A stretch of 64,000 nt of DNA from Phenylobacterium sp. NIBR 498073. GTDB lineage: Bacteria > Pseudomonadota > Alphaproteobacteria > Caulobacterales > Caulobacteraceae. Position 1 is the stretch's first letter. Every line of letters begins with the position of its first letter. The position numbers and the translations under genes were made by a program. Location: the NCBI RefSeq assembly GCF_027286305.1, contig NZ_CP114599.1:4074001-4138000 (forward strand), given 5' to 3'. Below, one piece after another: positions 46,164 through 53,923 of the stretch. The notes below the pieces were generated by a model that saw only the letters and a list, made by a program, of their open reading frames with translations, ran no database searches and was not told the DNA's origin.

Positions 46164-47207
46164 ATGTCCGAGCGCGACCAGAACGACAACCCGTTCATCC
46201 GATCCAGCCCCTGGGGCCGGGCGAAGGGAGCGGCGCCGTTCGGCTATGCGCTGACACCGGGCCAGAGCGCCGGCGAGCCCCAGCCGGGCGCGCCGCAACC
46301 TGCCCCGCAACCCGCGCCTGAACCCCGCCCCGCCCCGCGCCCGGCGGTGCAGACCCCGACCGCCCGGCCCAGCGTCGCGCCGCAGGGCGGCATCCTGGCC
46401 GGCGGTTCGCTGGTTCCGCGCAGCCCCGCTCAACCGGCCGCCGCCGCCCAGCAGCCGCTCCGGGGCCCGCGCCCGGCCTTCGTCACGCCGATCGGCCAGC
46501 CGCCGGCTCGCGCCCCGGTTCCCCAGGCGCCGATCGTTCCCGGTCCGGTCGCGTCGGGGCCGCTCGCCGCCGGCTCCAGCACCGCCCGCCCGCCGCAGTC
46601 CAATCCGCGTCCGGCCCCGAGCCCGGCCCCGACCGTCGCCGAGGTCCTGCCCCCGAGGCCGGCGGCGAGCATCGAGCCCGAGCTGGCCCTGGCGCCGTCA
46701 CGCCCGGCCTCGGCCCGCAAGTCCTCGCCGCTGCCGCTGATCGTCGGCGGCGCCGTGGCGGTCGCCGCCGCGGCCGCAGCCGCCTTCGTGCTGATGCGCC
46801 CCGAAACGCCGCCCGCCCCCGAAGCGCCGCAGGTCGAGGCCGCGGCCCCGACCGCGGTCGAGCCCCCCGCCCCGCAAACCATCGCCCCGGAAACTGTCAC
46901 CCCGCCTGCAGCCGCCGAGGCGCCGGCCATGCGGCCGGCCGCGCAGGCTCCGGCCCCGAAGGCGGCGACCGCGGCGCCGGCCGCGAAGCCCCCAGCTTCG
47001 ACGGCGCCCTCCGCCAAGGCCGCTGCGCCGAAGTCCGCCGCCGAAGCGCCCGCGCCGGTGCTCAACGTGCCGGCCCCCGCGCCGGCGCCAGCGCCGTTGG
47101 TCCTGACCCCGCTGTCGCCGGCTCCGGCCGAGCCGCCGCTGACCCCGCGGCCGTCGGCGCCGCTGCCCACCGACCCCGACGCGCCGATGACGCTGAACCG
47201 CAACTGA
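46164..47207 (+). CDS. Pro/Ala-rich single-pass membrane protein
   Basis: 347 aa with a 180-residue Pro/Ala/Gln/Arg-rich cytoplasmic-like N-terminal half (after SERDQNDNPFIRSSPWGRAKG), one membrane helix (about 187-209, LPLIVGGAVAVAAAAAAAFVLM) and a further Pro/Ala/Lys-rich periplasmic half with no conserved fold visible. The layout recalls spacer proteins such as TonB-like or SPOR-less division scaffolds, but no defining domain is present at the C-terminus (DPDAPMTLNRN). ATG 46164 has GGGAGA upstream. Function unknown. Confidence 0.75.
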   Translation: MSERDQNDNPFIRSSPWGRAKGAAPFGYALTPGQSAGEPQPGAPQPAPQPAPEPRPAPRPAVQTPTARPSVAPQGGILAGGSLVPRSPAQPAAAAQQPLRGPRPAFVTPIGQPPARAPVPQAPIVPGPVASGPLAAGSSTARPPQSNPRPAPSPAPTVAEVLPPRPAASIEPELALAPSRPASARKSSPLPLIVGGAVAVAAAAAAAFVLMRPETPPAPEAPQVEAAAPTAVEPPAPQTIAPETVTPPAAAEAPAMRPAAQAPAPKAATAAPAAKPPASTAPSAKAAAPKSAAEAPAPVLNVPAPAPAPAPLVLTPLSPAPAEPPLTPRPSAPLPTDPDAPMTLNRN

Positions 47208-47264
47208 CGGAGCTTTCGCCCGGAGCGCTTGCGGCCTAAGCAGGACGCAACAGGGGGAACGCGC

Positions 47265-48347
47265 ATGAAGACGCTGGGTCCGGACGAGATCGCACCGCTG
47301 CTGGACGGGCATGTGGACCTGCGCTGGCGGACGGAATCGCTGCAGCCGCTGCGCCTGCCGGTCGCCGAGCTCGGCTTCTACGACGCGTTCAATCGCTGGG
47401 TTGGCTCCTGCGCCACGGCCTGCCGCCTTCGTCTGCGCACCGCCTCGACCCGCCTTGGCCTACGCGGCGCTCAGCGGCTGCTCGACCAGTCGGTCGGCGG
47501 CGAGCGGCGCGGCGCCTACGACCTCTATGTCGACGGCGTGCTCCACGCCCGCGCCTGGGCGCAGGGCGGCGCGACCATCGATCTGGAGAAGGGCGCCTTT
47601 GTGGGCGACGAGGCCTTCAACCTGACGTTCGCGGGCCTGCCGGTCGGCGACAAGACCCTCGAACTCTGGCTGCCTCAGGCCGCCACCGTCTCGATCGCGG
47701 CCCTCGACTTGGACGACGGCGCGCAAGCCGCCCCGGTCGCCGACGGCCGTCCGCGCGTCATCTTCCACGGCAGCTCGATCACCCACTGCCTGGAAGCCGA
47801 GGGCGCCAGCGCCGGCTGGCCGGCGGTGGCCGCCGGCCTGGCCGGCGTCGATCACCAGAACCTTGGCTGGGCCGGCTCGTGCCTGCTGTCGGGCCAGGCC
47901 GCGCGGATCATCCGCGACGCTCGCGCCGACGCCATCGTCCTGAAGCTCGGGATCAACGTCCATCCCGAGGGCCAGCTCAAGGAACGGGCCTTCCTAGACT
48001 CCGCCCATGCGATGATCTCGATCATCCGCGAGAAGCATGCGGCCACGCCGATCCTGGTGGTCTCGCCGATCTATTCGCCGGGCCGCGAGGACCAAGGCTC
48101 CGGCGGCGGCCTGCCGCTGACCCGCATGCGCCAGCTGCTGGTCGACGTGGTCGCCGCCCGCCTCGCCGCCGGGGACGCGAACATCGGCTATCTCGACGGC
48201 CTGTCGCTGTTCGGGGCAGCCGACGCCGACCTGCTGCCCGACGACCTGCACCCAAACACCGAGGGCTACCGGCTGATGGGCGAGCGCTTCCACGCCCTCG
48301 CCCTCAGCGGCCCCAAGGCCCTGGTCAGACCCCCAGCAGCGCCTTGA
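47265..48347 (+). CDS. SGNH/GDSL hydrolase with N-terminal GxDLY domain
   Basis: 360-aa esterase. The N-terminal jelly-roll domain holds GAYDLYVDG (GxDLY type). The C-terminal SGNH domain (about 170-350) has the nucleophile in FHGSSITHCLEA, NLGWAGSCLLSG, the GINVH segment and the catalytic Asp/His in LPDDLHPNTEG. Members act as acetylesterases on sugars or other acylated compounds. No signal peptide. Start ATG 47265 after AGGGGGAACGCGC. The 3' end overlaps the opposing FAD-oxidase gene by 23 bp. Confidence 0.9.
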   Translation: MKTLGPDEIAPLLDGHVDLRWRTESLQPLRLPVAELGFYDAFNRWVGSCATACRLRLRTASTRLGLRGAQRLLDQSVGGERRGAYDLYVDGVLHARAWAQGGATIDLEKGAFVGDEAFNLTFAGLPVGDKTLELWLPQAATVSIAALDLDDGAQAAPVADGRPRVIFHGSSITHCLEAEGASAGWPAVAAGLAGVDHQNLGWAGSCLLSGQAARIIRDARADAIVLKLGINVHPEGQLKERAFLDSAHAMISIIREKHAATPILVVSPIYSPGREDQGSGGGLPLTRMRQLLVDVVAARLAAGDANIGYLDGLSLFGAADADLLPDDLHPNTEGYRLMGERFHALALSGPKALVRPPAAP

Positions 48348-49719
48348 GGTAGGGATTGAGCAGCCGCCCTTCCGGGTCCAGCCGCGCCCGCACCGCCAGG
48401 AAGTCGTTCCAGTTCGGATAGAGCAGCGCCAACTCGCGGGCCTTCAGACTGTGCAGCTTGCCCCAGTGCGGCCGCCCGCCGTGCTTCAGGAAGATCGGCT
48501 GGATCAGGTCGAACAGGAAGTCGTACTGGTCCTTGTAGTGACAGTGCACGGCGATGGAGCCGCGCGGCCCGCCCTGGAACGGCGACAGCCAGGCGTCGTC
48601 GGCGGCGATGCGCCGGACCTCGATCGGGAAGAAGACGTCCGGCCGATTGGCCTCGATGGTCTCCACGACCTCCTTCAGGGCGGCCAGATGGTTCTCCACG
48701 GGGATGTGGAACTCCATCTCGTTGAAGCGCACCGGCCGCTCGGTCGACAGCAGCTTCCAGCCCTCGTCGATCGCCTCCTCCGGCTTGGCCGAGCCGAGCA
48801 GCGCCTTGGCCGCGGCCTTGCGCAGCGGCGTCGAGAACCGGGTCAGGTTGCGCAGCTGCTTGAGAACTTCGAGGAAGGCGGTGTCGGTGTCGGGCCCGCG
48901 CGCCAGGGCTGGGGCGTCGGTCTCGTCGTGGGTGATGTTGGCCGCCAGATCGGTGAACGGGACGGCGTAGAACTCGTAGTTGCGATGCTGGGCCCAGCGC
49001 GTCTCGGCCTTGGCCAGGGTCTCTTCGAACGGTTCGACGAACACCTTGCGGTGCAGGCGGCGGTTGGCGCTGGTCGCCAGCCGGACCTGGGTGATCACGC
49101 CCAGCGCGCCCAGCGAGACGCGCGCGGCGTTGAAGACGTCGGCGTTCTGCGTCGCGTCGCAGTCGATCAGCTCGCCGGTCGCCGTCGCCAGTCGCAGCGC
49201 CGTGACGTCGCCGTGGATGGCCTTGATGGTCGCCCCGGTCCCATGGGTGGCGGTGCCCAGGCAGCCGCCCAGCGACTGCTTGTTGATGTCGGGCAGGTTG
49301 GCCATCGCCCGGCCGCGCTCGGCCAGGGCGGGACCGAGGGCGCCGAGCCGCATGCCGGCGCGGACCACCGGCTGGTCGCCCTCCCAACGCTCGATACCGG
49401 CCAGGCCGTCGAGGGTCATCAGGGTGCCGGACGTCGGGACCAGCCCGGTGAACGAGTGCCCAGCGCCGACCACCCGCACGGGCGCGGTCGAGGCCTTCAG
49501 CGCCTGCGCCACCTCGGCCTCGGACTTCGGCGCGCTGCGCACGGCCGGATAGGCATGCTCGATCCCCGACCAGTTGCGCCAGAGCAGGCGCTTGTTCGCG
49601 TCCAGGCTCGGCGGGGCCGGCGGCTCGGGCTTGTCGCGCACGGCGAGATAGACCCCGCCCCCGGCGGCGGCCAGCACCCCGGCCGAACCGGCGAGCAGGG
49701 CGGTGCGGCGGGAGATCAC
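48325..49719 (-). CDS. FAD-linked sugar-1,4-lactone oxidase family protein (ALO/gulonolactone-oxidase-like), exported
   Basis: 464 aa. Starts MISRRTALLAGSAGVLAAAGGGVYLAV, a twin-arginine-like signal anchor. The FAD_binding_4 domain (about 50-220) has VVGAGHSFTGLVPTSGTLMTL and LGTATHGTG. The C-terminal ALO domain contains RFNEMEFHIPVE and the HWGKLHS segment with FAD-contacting residues. It probably oxidises an aldonolactone or related alcohol in the periplasm, passing electrons to the cytochrome c encoded just upstream. GTG 49719 overlaps the cytochrome stop (GTGA) and has AGGAGG 7 bases upstream. Confidence 0.88.
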   Translation of the reverse strand: MISRRTALLAGSAGVLAAAGGGVYLAVRDKPEPPAPPSLDANKRLLWRNWSGIEHAYPAVRSAPKSEAEVAQALKASTAPVRVVGAGHSFTGLVPTSGTLMTLDGLAGIERWEGDQPVVRAGMRLGALGPALAERGRAMANLPDINKQSLGGCLGTATHGTGATIKAIHGDVTALRLATATGELIDCDATQNADVFNAARVSLGALGVITQVRLATSANRRLHRKVFVEPFEETLAKAETRWAQHRNYEFYAVPFTDLAANITHDETDAPALARGPDTDTAFLEVLKQLRNLTRFSTPLRKAAAKALLGSAKPEEAIDEGWKLLSTERPVRFNEMEFHIPVENHLAALKEVVETIEANRPDVFFPIEVRRIAADDAWLSPFQGGPRGSIAVHCHYKDQYDFLFDLIQPIFLKHGGRPHWGKLHSLKARELALLYPNWNDFLAVRARLDPEGRLLNPYLKALLGV

Positions 49720-50063
49720 GACTTGCCCTCCTGGCCGGCCATGAAGCGGGTCAGGGCCTTGAAGTCGTCCGGCGTGCAGGCGGCGCATTGGCCCAGCGCC
49801 GGCATCGCCTTGTAGCCCTGCACCACGTGGTCGAGCAGCACGTCCTCGCCCTGCTTCCAGCGCGGGGCCCAGGCCTTGGCGTCATGCACCAACGGCGCGC
49901 CGGAATCGGCGACGACGTGGCAGGCCTTGCAGGAGTCGGCGTAGAGCTGGGCCAGCCGCGCATCGGCCGGGGCCAGGCTGGCGGGATCGGCGGGCGGCCC
50001 CGCCTTCGGCGAGCAGGCGGCCAGGATCAGGCCGAGGACGGCCAGGCAAGCAATCTTCTTCAA
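49716..50063 (-). CDS. c5-type cytochrome c lipoprotein
   Basis: 115-aa haem protein. Signal with lipobox LAAC (LGLILAACSP), single CKACH haem site (about 51-55), axial Met in YKAMPALGQCAAC, and a second Cys pair typical of cytochrome c5 (CAACTPDDF). The TTG at 50063 has GGGGGGAGA upstream; the long frame extending further up reads another strand's codons and is rejected. Adjacent to and translationally coupled with the FAD oxidase, suggesting a redox pair. Confidence 0.88.
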   Translation of the reverse strand: MKKIACLAVLGLILAACSPKAGPPADPASLAPADARLAQLYADSCKACHVVADSGAPLVHDAKAWAPRWKQGEDVLLDHVVQGYKAMPALGQCAACTPDDFKALTRFMAGQEGKS

Positions 50064-50113
50064 ACGTCTCCCCCCAGGGCGGCCGTGAGGCCGCCCGTCA
50101 TTACTCTCAGATG

Positions 50114-50890
50114 TTATCCCAGGCGCCCGATCGCCTGCGCCACCGCCGCCGGCTTCTCCAGCACGACCATGTGGCCGGCCTCCGGGATCGAGACCAGCTC
50201 GGCCCCGGCGATCGCCTTCTTGAACCCGTGCGCATAGAACGGCGGCACGAGGCGGTCGCTGTCGCCCCAGACCACCACGGTCTTGGCCTTGATGCGGTAG
50301 AGCCGTTGGGCGAGCCCGCGCTCGGGGATCGGGAACAGGATCCGGCCCGCCATGCCCAGCTGGCGCGCATTGGTCACCAGATAGGTCTGCAGGAAGTTCG
50401 GATCCTCGACGTTGCGGCCGGCGGTCAACATCGCCGCCCCCGCTGCGGCGTCGTGGAACAGCATCTGCGGCATCTCGTAGGGCATCAGCGAGAACAGGTC
50501 GGCGATCGGATGCGCATCGTCCCACAGCCCCGCCGGGCAGATCAGCGCCAGCCCCGAGACGTCGTTCGGGGCAATCGCCGCCATCTCGGCCGCGATCATC
50601 CCGCCCATCGAATGGCCGACCAGGATCGGGTCCTTCAGGCCCAGCGCCTCGACGACGTCCCAGCTGTGCAGGGTGAAATCCAGCATGTCGCGGATCTCGC
50701 CGCACTCCTCGCTGTCGCCGTAGCCGGGGATCAGCGGCGCATAGACGTGGTGGGTCCTGGCCAGTTCGGCCAGGAACGGATCCTCCGCCGTGACCCCGCC
50801 CGCGCCGTGCAGATAGACCAGGTCCGGTCCCGAACCGCCCTCGAGATAGCGGACCGGGACATGCCGGGTCGCAACGGTCTTCAGTTCCAT
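50114..50890 (-). CDS. Alpha/beta fold hydrolase
   Basis: 258 aa. Oxyanion region LVYLHGAGGVTAEDPF, nucleophile Ser in VGHSMGG (about residue 98), catalytic Asp in VWGDSDRLVPP and His in EAGHMVVLE. Resembles C-C bond or ester hydrolases such as MhpC-like enzymes. ATG 50890 with GGGGG 5 bases upstream, 11 bp downstream of the LLM flavin enzyme gene: a frequent pairing in alkane, terpene or ketone degradation clusters. Substrate unknown. Confidence 0.92.
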   Translation of the reverse strand: MELKTVATRHVPVRYLEGGSGPDLVYLHGAGGVTAEDPFLAELARTHHVYAPLIPGYGDSEECGEIRDMLDFTLHSWDVVEALGLKDPILVGHSMGGMIAAEMAAIAPNDVSGLALICPAGLWDDAHPIADLFSLMPYEMPQMLFHDAAAGAAMLTAGRNVEDPNFLQTYLVTNARQLGMAGRILFPIPERGLAQRLYRIKAKTVVVWGDSDRLVPPFYAHGFKKAIAGAELVSIPEAGHMVVLEKPAAVAQAIGRLG

Positions 50891-50901
50891 GTCCGCCCCC
50901 T

Positions 50902-52173
50902 TCACGCGTAGGTCTGGGCCAGCGAGGCGCTGGTCGGGATTTCCCGCGGCAGCGCGCCCGACTTGACGCGGCGGTCCAGCGGCTTGCACCAGAACCGGCC
51001 GTCGTCGGCATGCTCGGGGAACATGTTGCGCAGCTTGGGCATGACCTTCTCGGCAAACAGCCGCGTCGAGTACATGCACTTGTCGGCCGGCATGTTCCCG
51101 ACGTGCATCAGGCAGAAGATGTTGCCGACGTTCAGCCCCTTGATCAGGTCCTCCATCCGTTGGCGGACCGTCTCCGGGCTGCCGGCGATGATGTGGCCCT
51201 GCTCGACCAGGTCCTTCCAGGTCAGTTCGGTGTAGCCGCCCTTGGGCGGCGCGTACTGGCTGAGGGCCCCGGTCTGGATGGTCTTGATGGTCCGATAGCC
51301 CGGCGCGTCGGCGAAGCCCGGATAGACGTGCAGGCAGCGATTGTAAAAATAGCTGACGTGCTCGGAATAGAGCCGCTCGGCCTCCTCGTCGGTCTCGGCG
51401 ACCAGGATCGTCTGGGCGAAGCCGGCGCGGTAGGGGCTCTTGTCGACCCCGCGCTCCTCGACCCGCTTCCAGTAGCCGTTCATCAGCGCCTGGGCGCGCA
51501 GGTAGCCCGAGAAGCTGAGGTAGGAATACGAGTAGGTGTTGTCGATGCAGAAGTCGTAGGTCTCGACCGAGCCGCCGCCCGGGATGTGCACCGGCGGATG
51601 CGGCGCGTCCTGGATCGGCCGCGGCCAGATGTTCACGTGCCGCAGCTTGTTGTAGCGACCGTTCCAGGCGAACGGGTCGCGCGTGGTCCAGGCCTTGATG
51701 ATCAGGTCGTGGGCTTCCTGGTACTTCTCGCGGGTCAGCGACGGGATCTGGCCGTAGCAGTAGTTGGTGTCCATCGAGGTCCCGACCGGGAACCCGGCCA
51801 CCAGCCGCCCGCCGCTGATGCAGTCGAGCATCGCGAACTCCTCGGCCACGCGGATCGGCGGATTGTAGAGCGCGATGGAGTTGCCCAGCACCACGATGGC
51901 GGCGTTCTGGGTGCGCCGCGCCAGGCCAGCGGCGATGATGTTGGGGCTGGGCATGATGCCGTAGCCGTTCTGGTGGTGCTCGTTCACCCCGATCCCGTCG
52001 AAGCCGAGCGTGTCGGCGTATTCGAGCAGGTCCATGTAGGTGTTGTAGACTTCGTGGCTTCGCGCCGGATCGAACAGGCGCTGGTCGATATCGACCCATA
52101 CCGAGCGGTTCGTCTCCCGGAAGTCGTCCGGCAGGTACGGCCACGGCATGAGGTTGAACCAGGTGAATTTCAC
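50902..52173 (-). CDS. LLM-class flavin-dependent oxidoreductase
   Basis: 423-aa bacterial luciferase-like TIM barrel: KFTWFNLMPWPYLPDDF opening, GFDGIGVNEHHQNGYGIMPSPN (typical HHxxxY region), LDCISGGRLVAGFPVGTSMD, and HIIAGSPETVRQRM in the usual position. Probably a two-component monooxygenase using reduced FMN; no reductase gene is adjacent. GTG 52173 with GGGAGGA 8 bases upstream. First gene of the likely four-gene operon down to 48325. Confidence 0.92.
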   Translation of the reverse strand: MKFTWFNLMPWPYLPDDFRETNRSVWVDIDQRLFDPARSHEVYNTYMDLLEYADTLGFDGIGVNEHHQNGYGIMPSPNIIAAGLARRTQNAAIVVLGNSIALYNPPIRVAEEFAMLDCISGGRLVAGFPVGTSMDTNYCYGQIPSLTREKYQEAHDLIIKAWTTRDPFAWNGRYNKLRHVNIWPRPIQDAPHPPVHIPGGGSVETYDFCIDNTYSYSYLSFSGYLRAQALMNGYWKRVEERGVDKSPYRAGFAQTILVAETDEEAERLYSEHVSYFYNRCLHVYPGFADAPGYRTIKTIQTGALSQYAPPKGGYTELTWKDLVEQGHIIAGSPETVRQRMEDLIKGLNVGNIFCLMHVGNMPADKCMYSTRLFAEKVMPKLRNMFPEHADDGRFWCKPLDRRVKSGALPREIPTSASLAQTYA

Positions 52174-52298
52174 GGTCCGCTCCTCCCTATCCGCCGCCTC
52201 TCTCGGGCGGTCAGGTGAACGACGATAAGCGAATGCCGCGCGGCGCCAAGCCATAAGCTCGCCCGACGCGCCATAAGTAAATCTGACCAATATCCTTA

Positions 52299-52326
52299 TT
52301 TAGATAATCCACGATCATGATATATT
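52299..52326 (+). promoter_or_regulatory. Putative promoter of DUF2061-dps
   Basis: TTTAGA (52299-52304) and TATATT (52321-52326) with a 16-bp spacer, in an unusually AT-rich patch (about 52265-52330) that separates the LLM gene and the DUF2061 gene. It may contain divergent promoters. Confidence 0.5.
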
Positions 52327-52354
52327 GCGATCAGTTCGCAACAAGGCCCCCATC

Positions 52355-52546
52355 ATGCGCACCGCCAAGAAGACCCTCAGCTACAGCCTGATGCACCTGA
52401 CGGTGGCGATCACCGTCGCCTACGCGCTGACTCGTGATTGGCGTGCGGCGCTGGCGATCGGGATGATCGAACCAGTCTTCCAGACGCTGGCCTTCGCGAT
52501 CCACGAACGCGTCTGGGCGCGCCTCGGCGCCCCCGCCCAGGCCTGA
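52355..52546 (+). CDS. DUF2061 domain-containing small membrane protein
   Basis: 63 aa, two predicted membrane helices with the family signature KTLSYSLMHLTVAITVAYALTRDW and GMIEPVFQTLAFAIHERVW. Function unknown. ATG 52355 has AAGG upstream. 16 bp before dps and probably co-transcribed with it. Confidence 0.9.
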   Translation: MRTAKKTLSYSLMHLTVAITVAYALTRDWRAALAIGMIEPVFQTLAFAIHERVWARLGAPAQA

Positions 52547-52562
52547 CAACAGGAGCACGCCC

Positions 52563-53024
52563 ATGACCAACTCCGGCCCCAGCCCCAAGGACCGCAAGGC
52601 GGTCGCCGAGGGCCTCGCCAAGCTACTGGCCGACACCTACGCGGCCTACCTGAAGACCCACGGCTATCACTGGAACGTCCGCGGCCCGAACTTCTCCCAG
52701 CTGCACGCGCTGTTCATGGCCCAGTACACCGAGATGTGGACCGCCATCGACGAGGTCGCCGAGCGCATCCGCGCGCTGGGGGAGCTGGCCCCGCAGGGCT
52801 ATGGCGCGTTCGGCAACCTGTCGTCGATCAAGGACGGCGATCCGTCCAAGGGCGCCGAGGAGATGCTGAAGGACCTGATCTCCAGCCAGGAGACCCTGGT
52901 CGGCACCCTCTATGCGATCCTGCCGACGGCCCAGGCGGCGGGCGACGAGGTCAGCGCCAGCCTGATCTCCGACCGGCTGACCGCGCACGAGAAGCACATC
53001 TGGATGCTTCGCTCGTCGCTCTGA
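52563..53024 (+). CDS. dps: Dps-family ferritin-like protein
   Basis: 153-aa Dps: dodecameric iron-storage and DNA-protecting protein. The intersubunit ferroxidase ligands are visible in KTHGYHWNVRGPNF and MWTAIDEVAERIRALG (His, Asp, Glu). The N-terminal tail is short (SGPSPKDRKAVAEGL), with limited positive charge for DNA binding. Start has AGGAG 9 bases upstream. Follows DUF2061 and is convergent with the next SGNH gene (10-bp gap). Confidence 0.95.
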   Translation: MTNSGPSPKDRKAVAEGLAKLLADTYAAYLKTHGYHWNVRGPNFSQLHALFMAQYTEMWTAIDEVAERIRALGELAPQGYGAFGNLSSIKDGDPSKGAEEMLKDLISSQETLVGTLYAILPTAQAAGDEVSASLISDRLTAHEKHIWMLRSSL

Positions 53025-53034
53025 CCGGCAGCGG

Positions 53035-53763
53035 CTAGGGCTTGGCGGAGGCGGACGCGGCGCTGCGGCAGGCAGGCCGGTCCGCCTTCATTTCCTTTTC
53101 CATCACCGGCCGCACGGCCTGGGTCCAGATCGCATAGCCGGCGCTGTTCATATGCAGGCCGTCGGCGACGAACAGATCCTTGGGGTGGCCGTCCGCGCCC
53201 ATCATCTGCTGGACGACGTCGATATAGACGAAGTCCTTGCGGCCCTTCATCTGCGCCTTGATCTTGGCGTTGACCGCGTTCTGGTCGGGGATCTGGCGCT
53301 CACGCGCCCGCGAGGGCTTCAGCGAGATGTAGTAGACCGGCGTCGAGGCCCCCAGTTTCTGGGTCTTCAGCTTCATGAAGCGCCCGAAGTCCTCGACCAC
53401 CGAGTCCGTCGCCTCGCCGGCGTTGAGATCGTTCTCGCCGGCGTAGAACACCACCGCCCGCGGGTGATAACGCCCGACGACCTGGTCGAAGTGGGCGTTG
53501 ACGTCCGAAATCTGCGCGCCGCCGAAGCCGCGGTTGATCACCGGCATCGGCGCCATGTCCTGGCTGAGCGTGCTCCAGAAGCGGATCGACGAGGAGCCGG
53601 TGAACACGATCCTGCAGGGCGGCTGCGGCGCAGCCTTGTCCTGGGCGGCGAAGGCCTCCATCTCGCCGGCGAAACGGCCGGTCGCGGCGCTGGGCGGCGG
53701 CGACGTCGCAGGCGCAGCGGCCAGGGCGGTCATGGCGGACACGACGACGTAGCGAACCAGCAT
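53035..53763 (-). CDS. Exported SGNH/GDSL-family esterase
   Basis: 242 aa with N-terminal signal peptide (about 1-19) and an SGNH domain: FTGSSSIRFWSTL (Ser), NRGFGGAQISDV, FYAGENDLNAG (Asn), and the catalytic Asp-His in FVADGLHMNSAGY. Periplasmic lysophospholipase/acetylesterase-like, substrate unknown. Different from the GxDLY esterase at 47265. No neighbour with a shared role. ATG 53763 has GAAGG upstream. Confidence 0.92.
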   Translation of the reverse strand: MLVRYVVVSAMTALAAAPATSPPPSAATGRFAGEMEAFAAQDKAAPQPPCRIVFTGSSSIRFWSTLSQDMAPMPVINRGFGGAQISDVNAHFDQVVGRYHPRAVVFYAGENDLNAGEATDSVVEDFGRFMKLKTQKLGASTPVYYISLKPSRARERQIPDQNAVNAKIKAQMKGRKDFVYIDVVQQMMGADGHPKDLFVADGLHMNSAGYAIWTQAVRPVMEKEMKADRPACRSAASASAKP

Positions 53764-53870
53764 GGGCCTTCGCTTCCCCTTAAGGATCGCCCGCCGACCA
53801 GCGTTCGTTCAGCGGGGACGATAGGCTAATGCTTCGAAAACGCGGCCGGTTCAAGGCGCCGCTTGAAACG

Positions 53871-53902
53871 AAAAAGGCGCTGCGGGTGACCGCAGCGCCT
53901 TT
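53871..53902 (-). terminator. Terminator of the second TonB receptor gene
   Basis: Thirteen-bp perfect stem AAAGGCGCTGCGG/CCGCAGCGCCTTT with a 4-nt loop, then TTTTTCG on the minus strand, 21 bp past the stop. Confidence 0.92.
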
Positions 53903-53923
53903 CCGATCCGGAGCTGGAGGCTC

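Noticed and set aside
49716-52144. Very long open frames running through the cytochrome c and hydrolase genes
   Set aside because: Only the C-terminal parts are protein-like; in GC-rich DNA the frames stay open through neighbouring genes. Starts were reset to 50063 and 50890.
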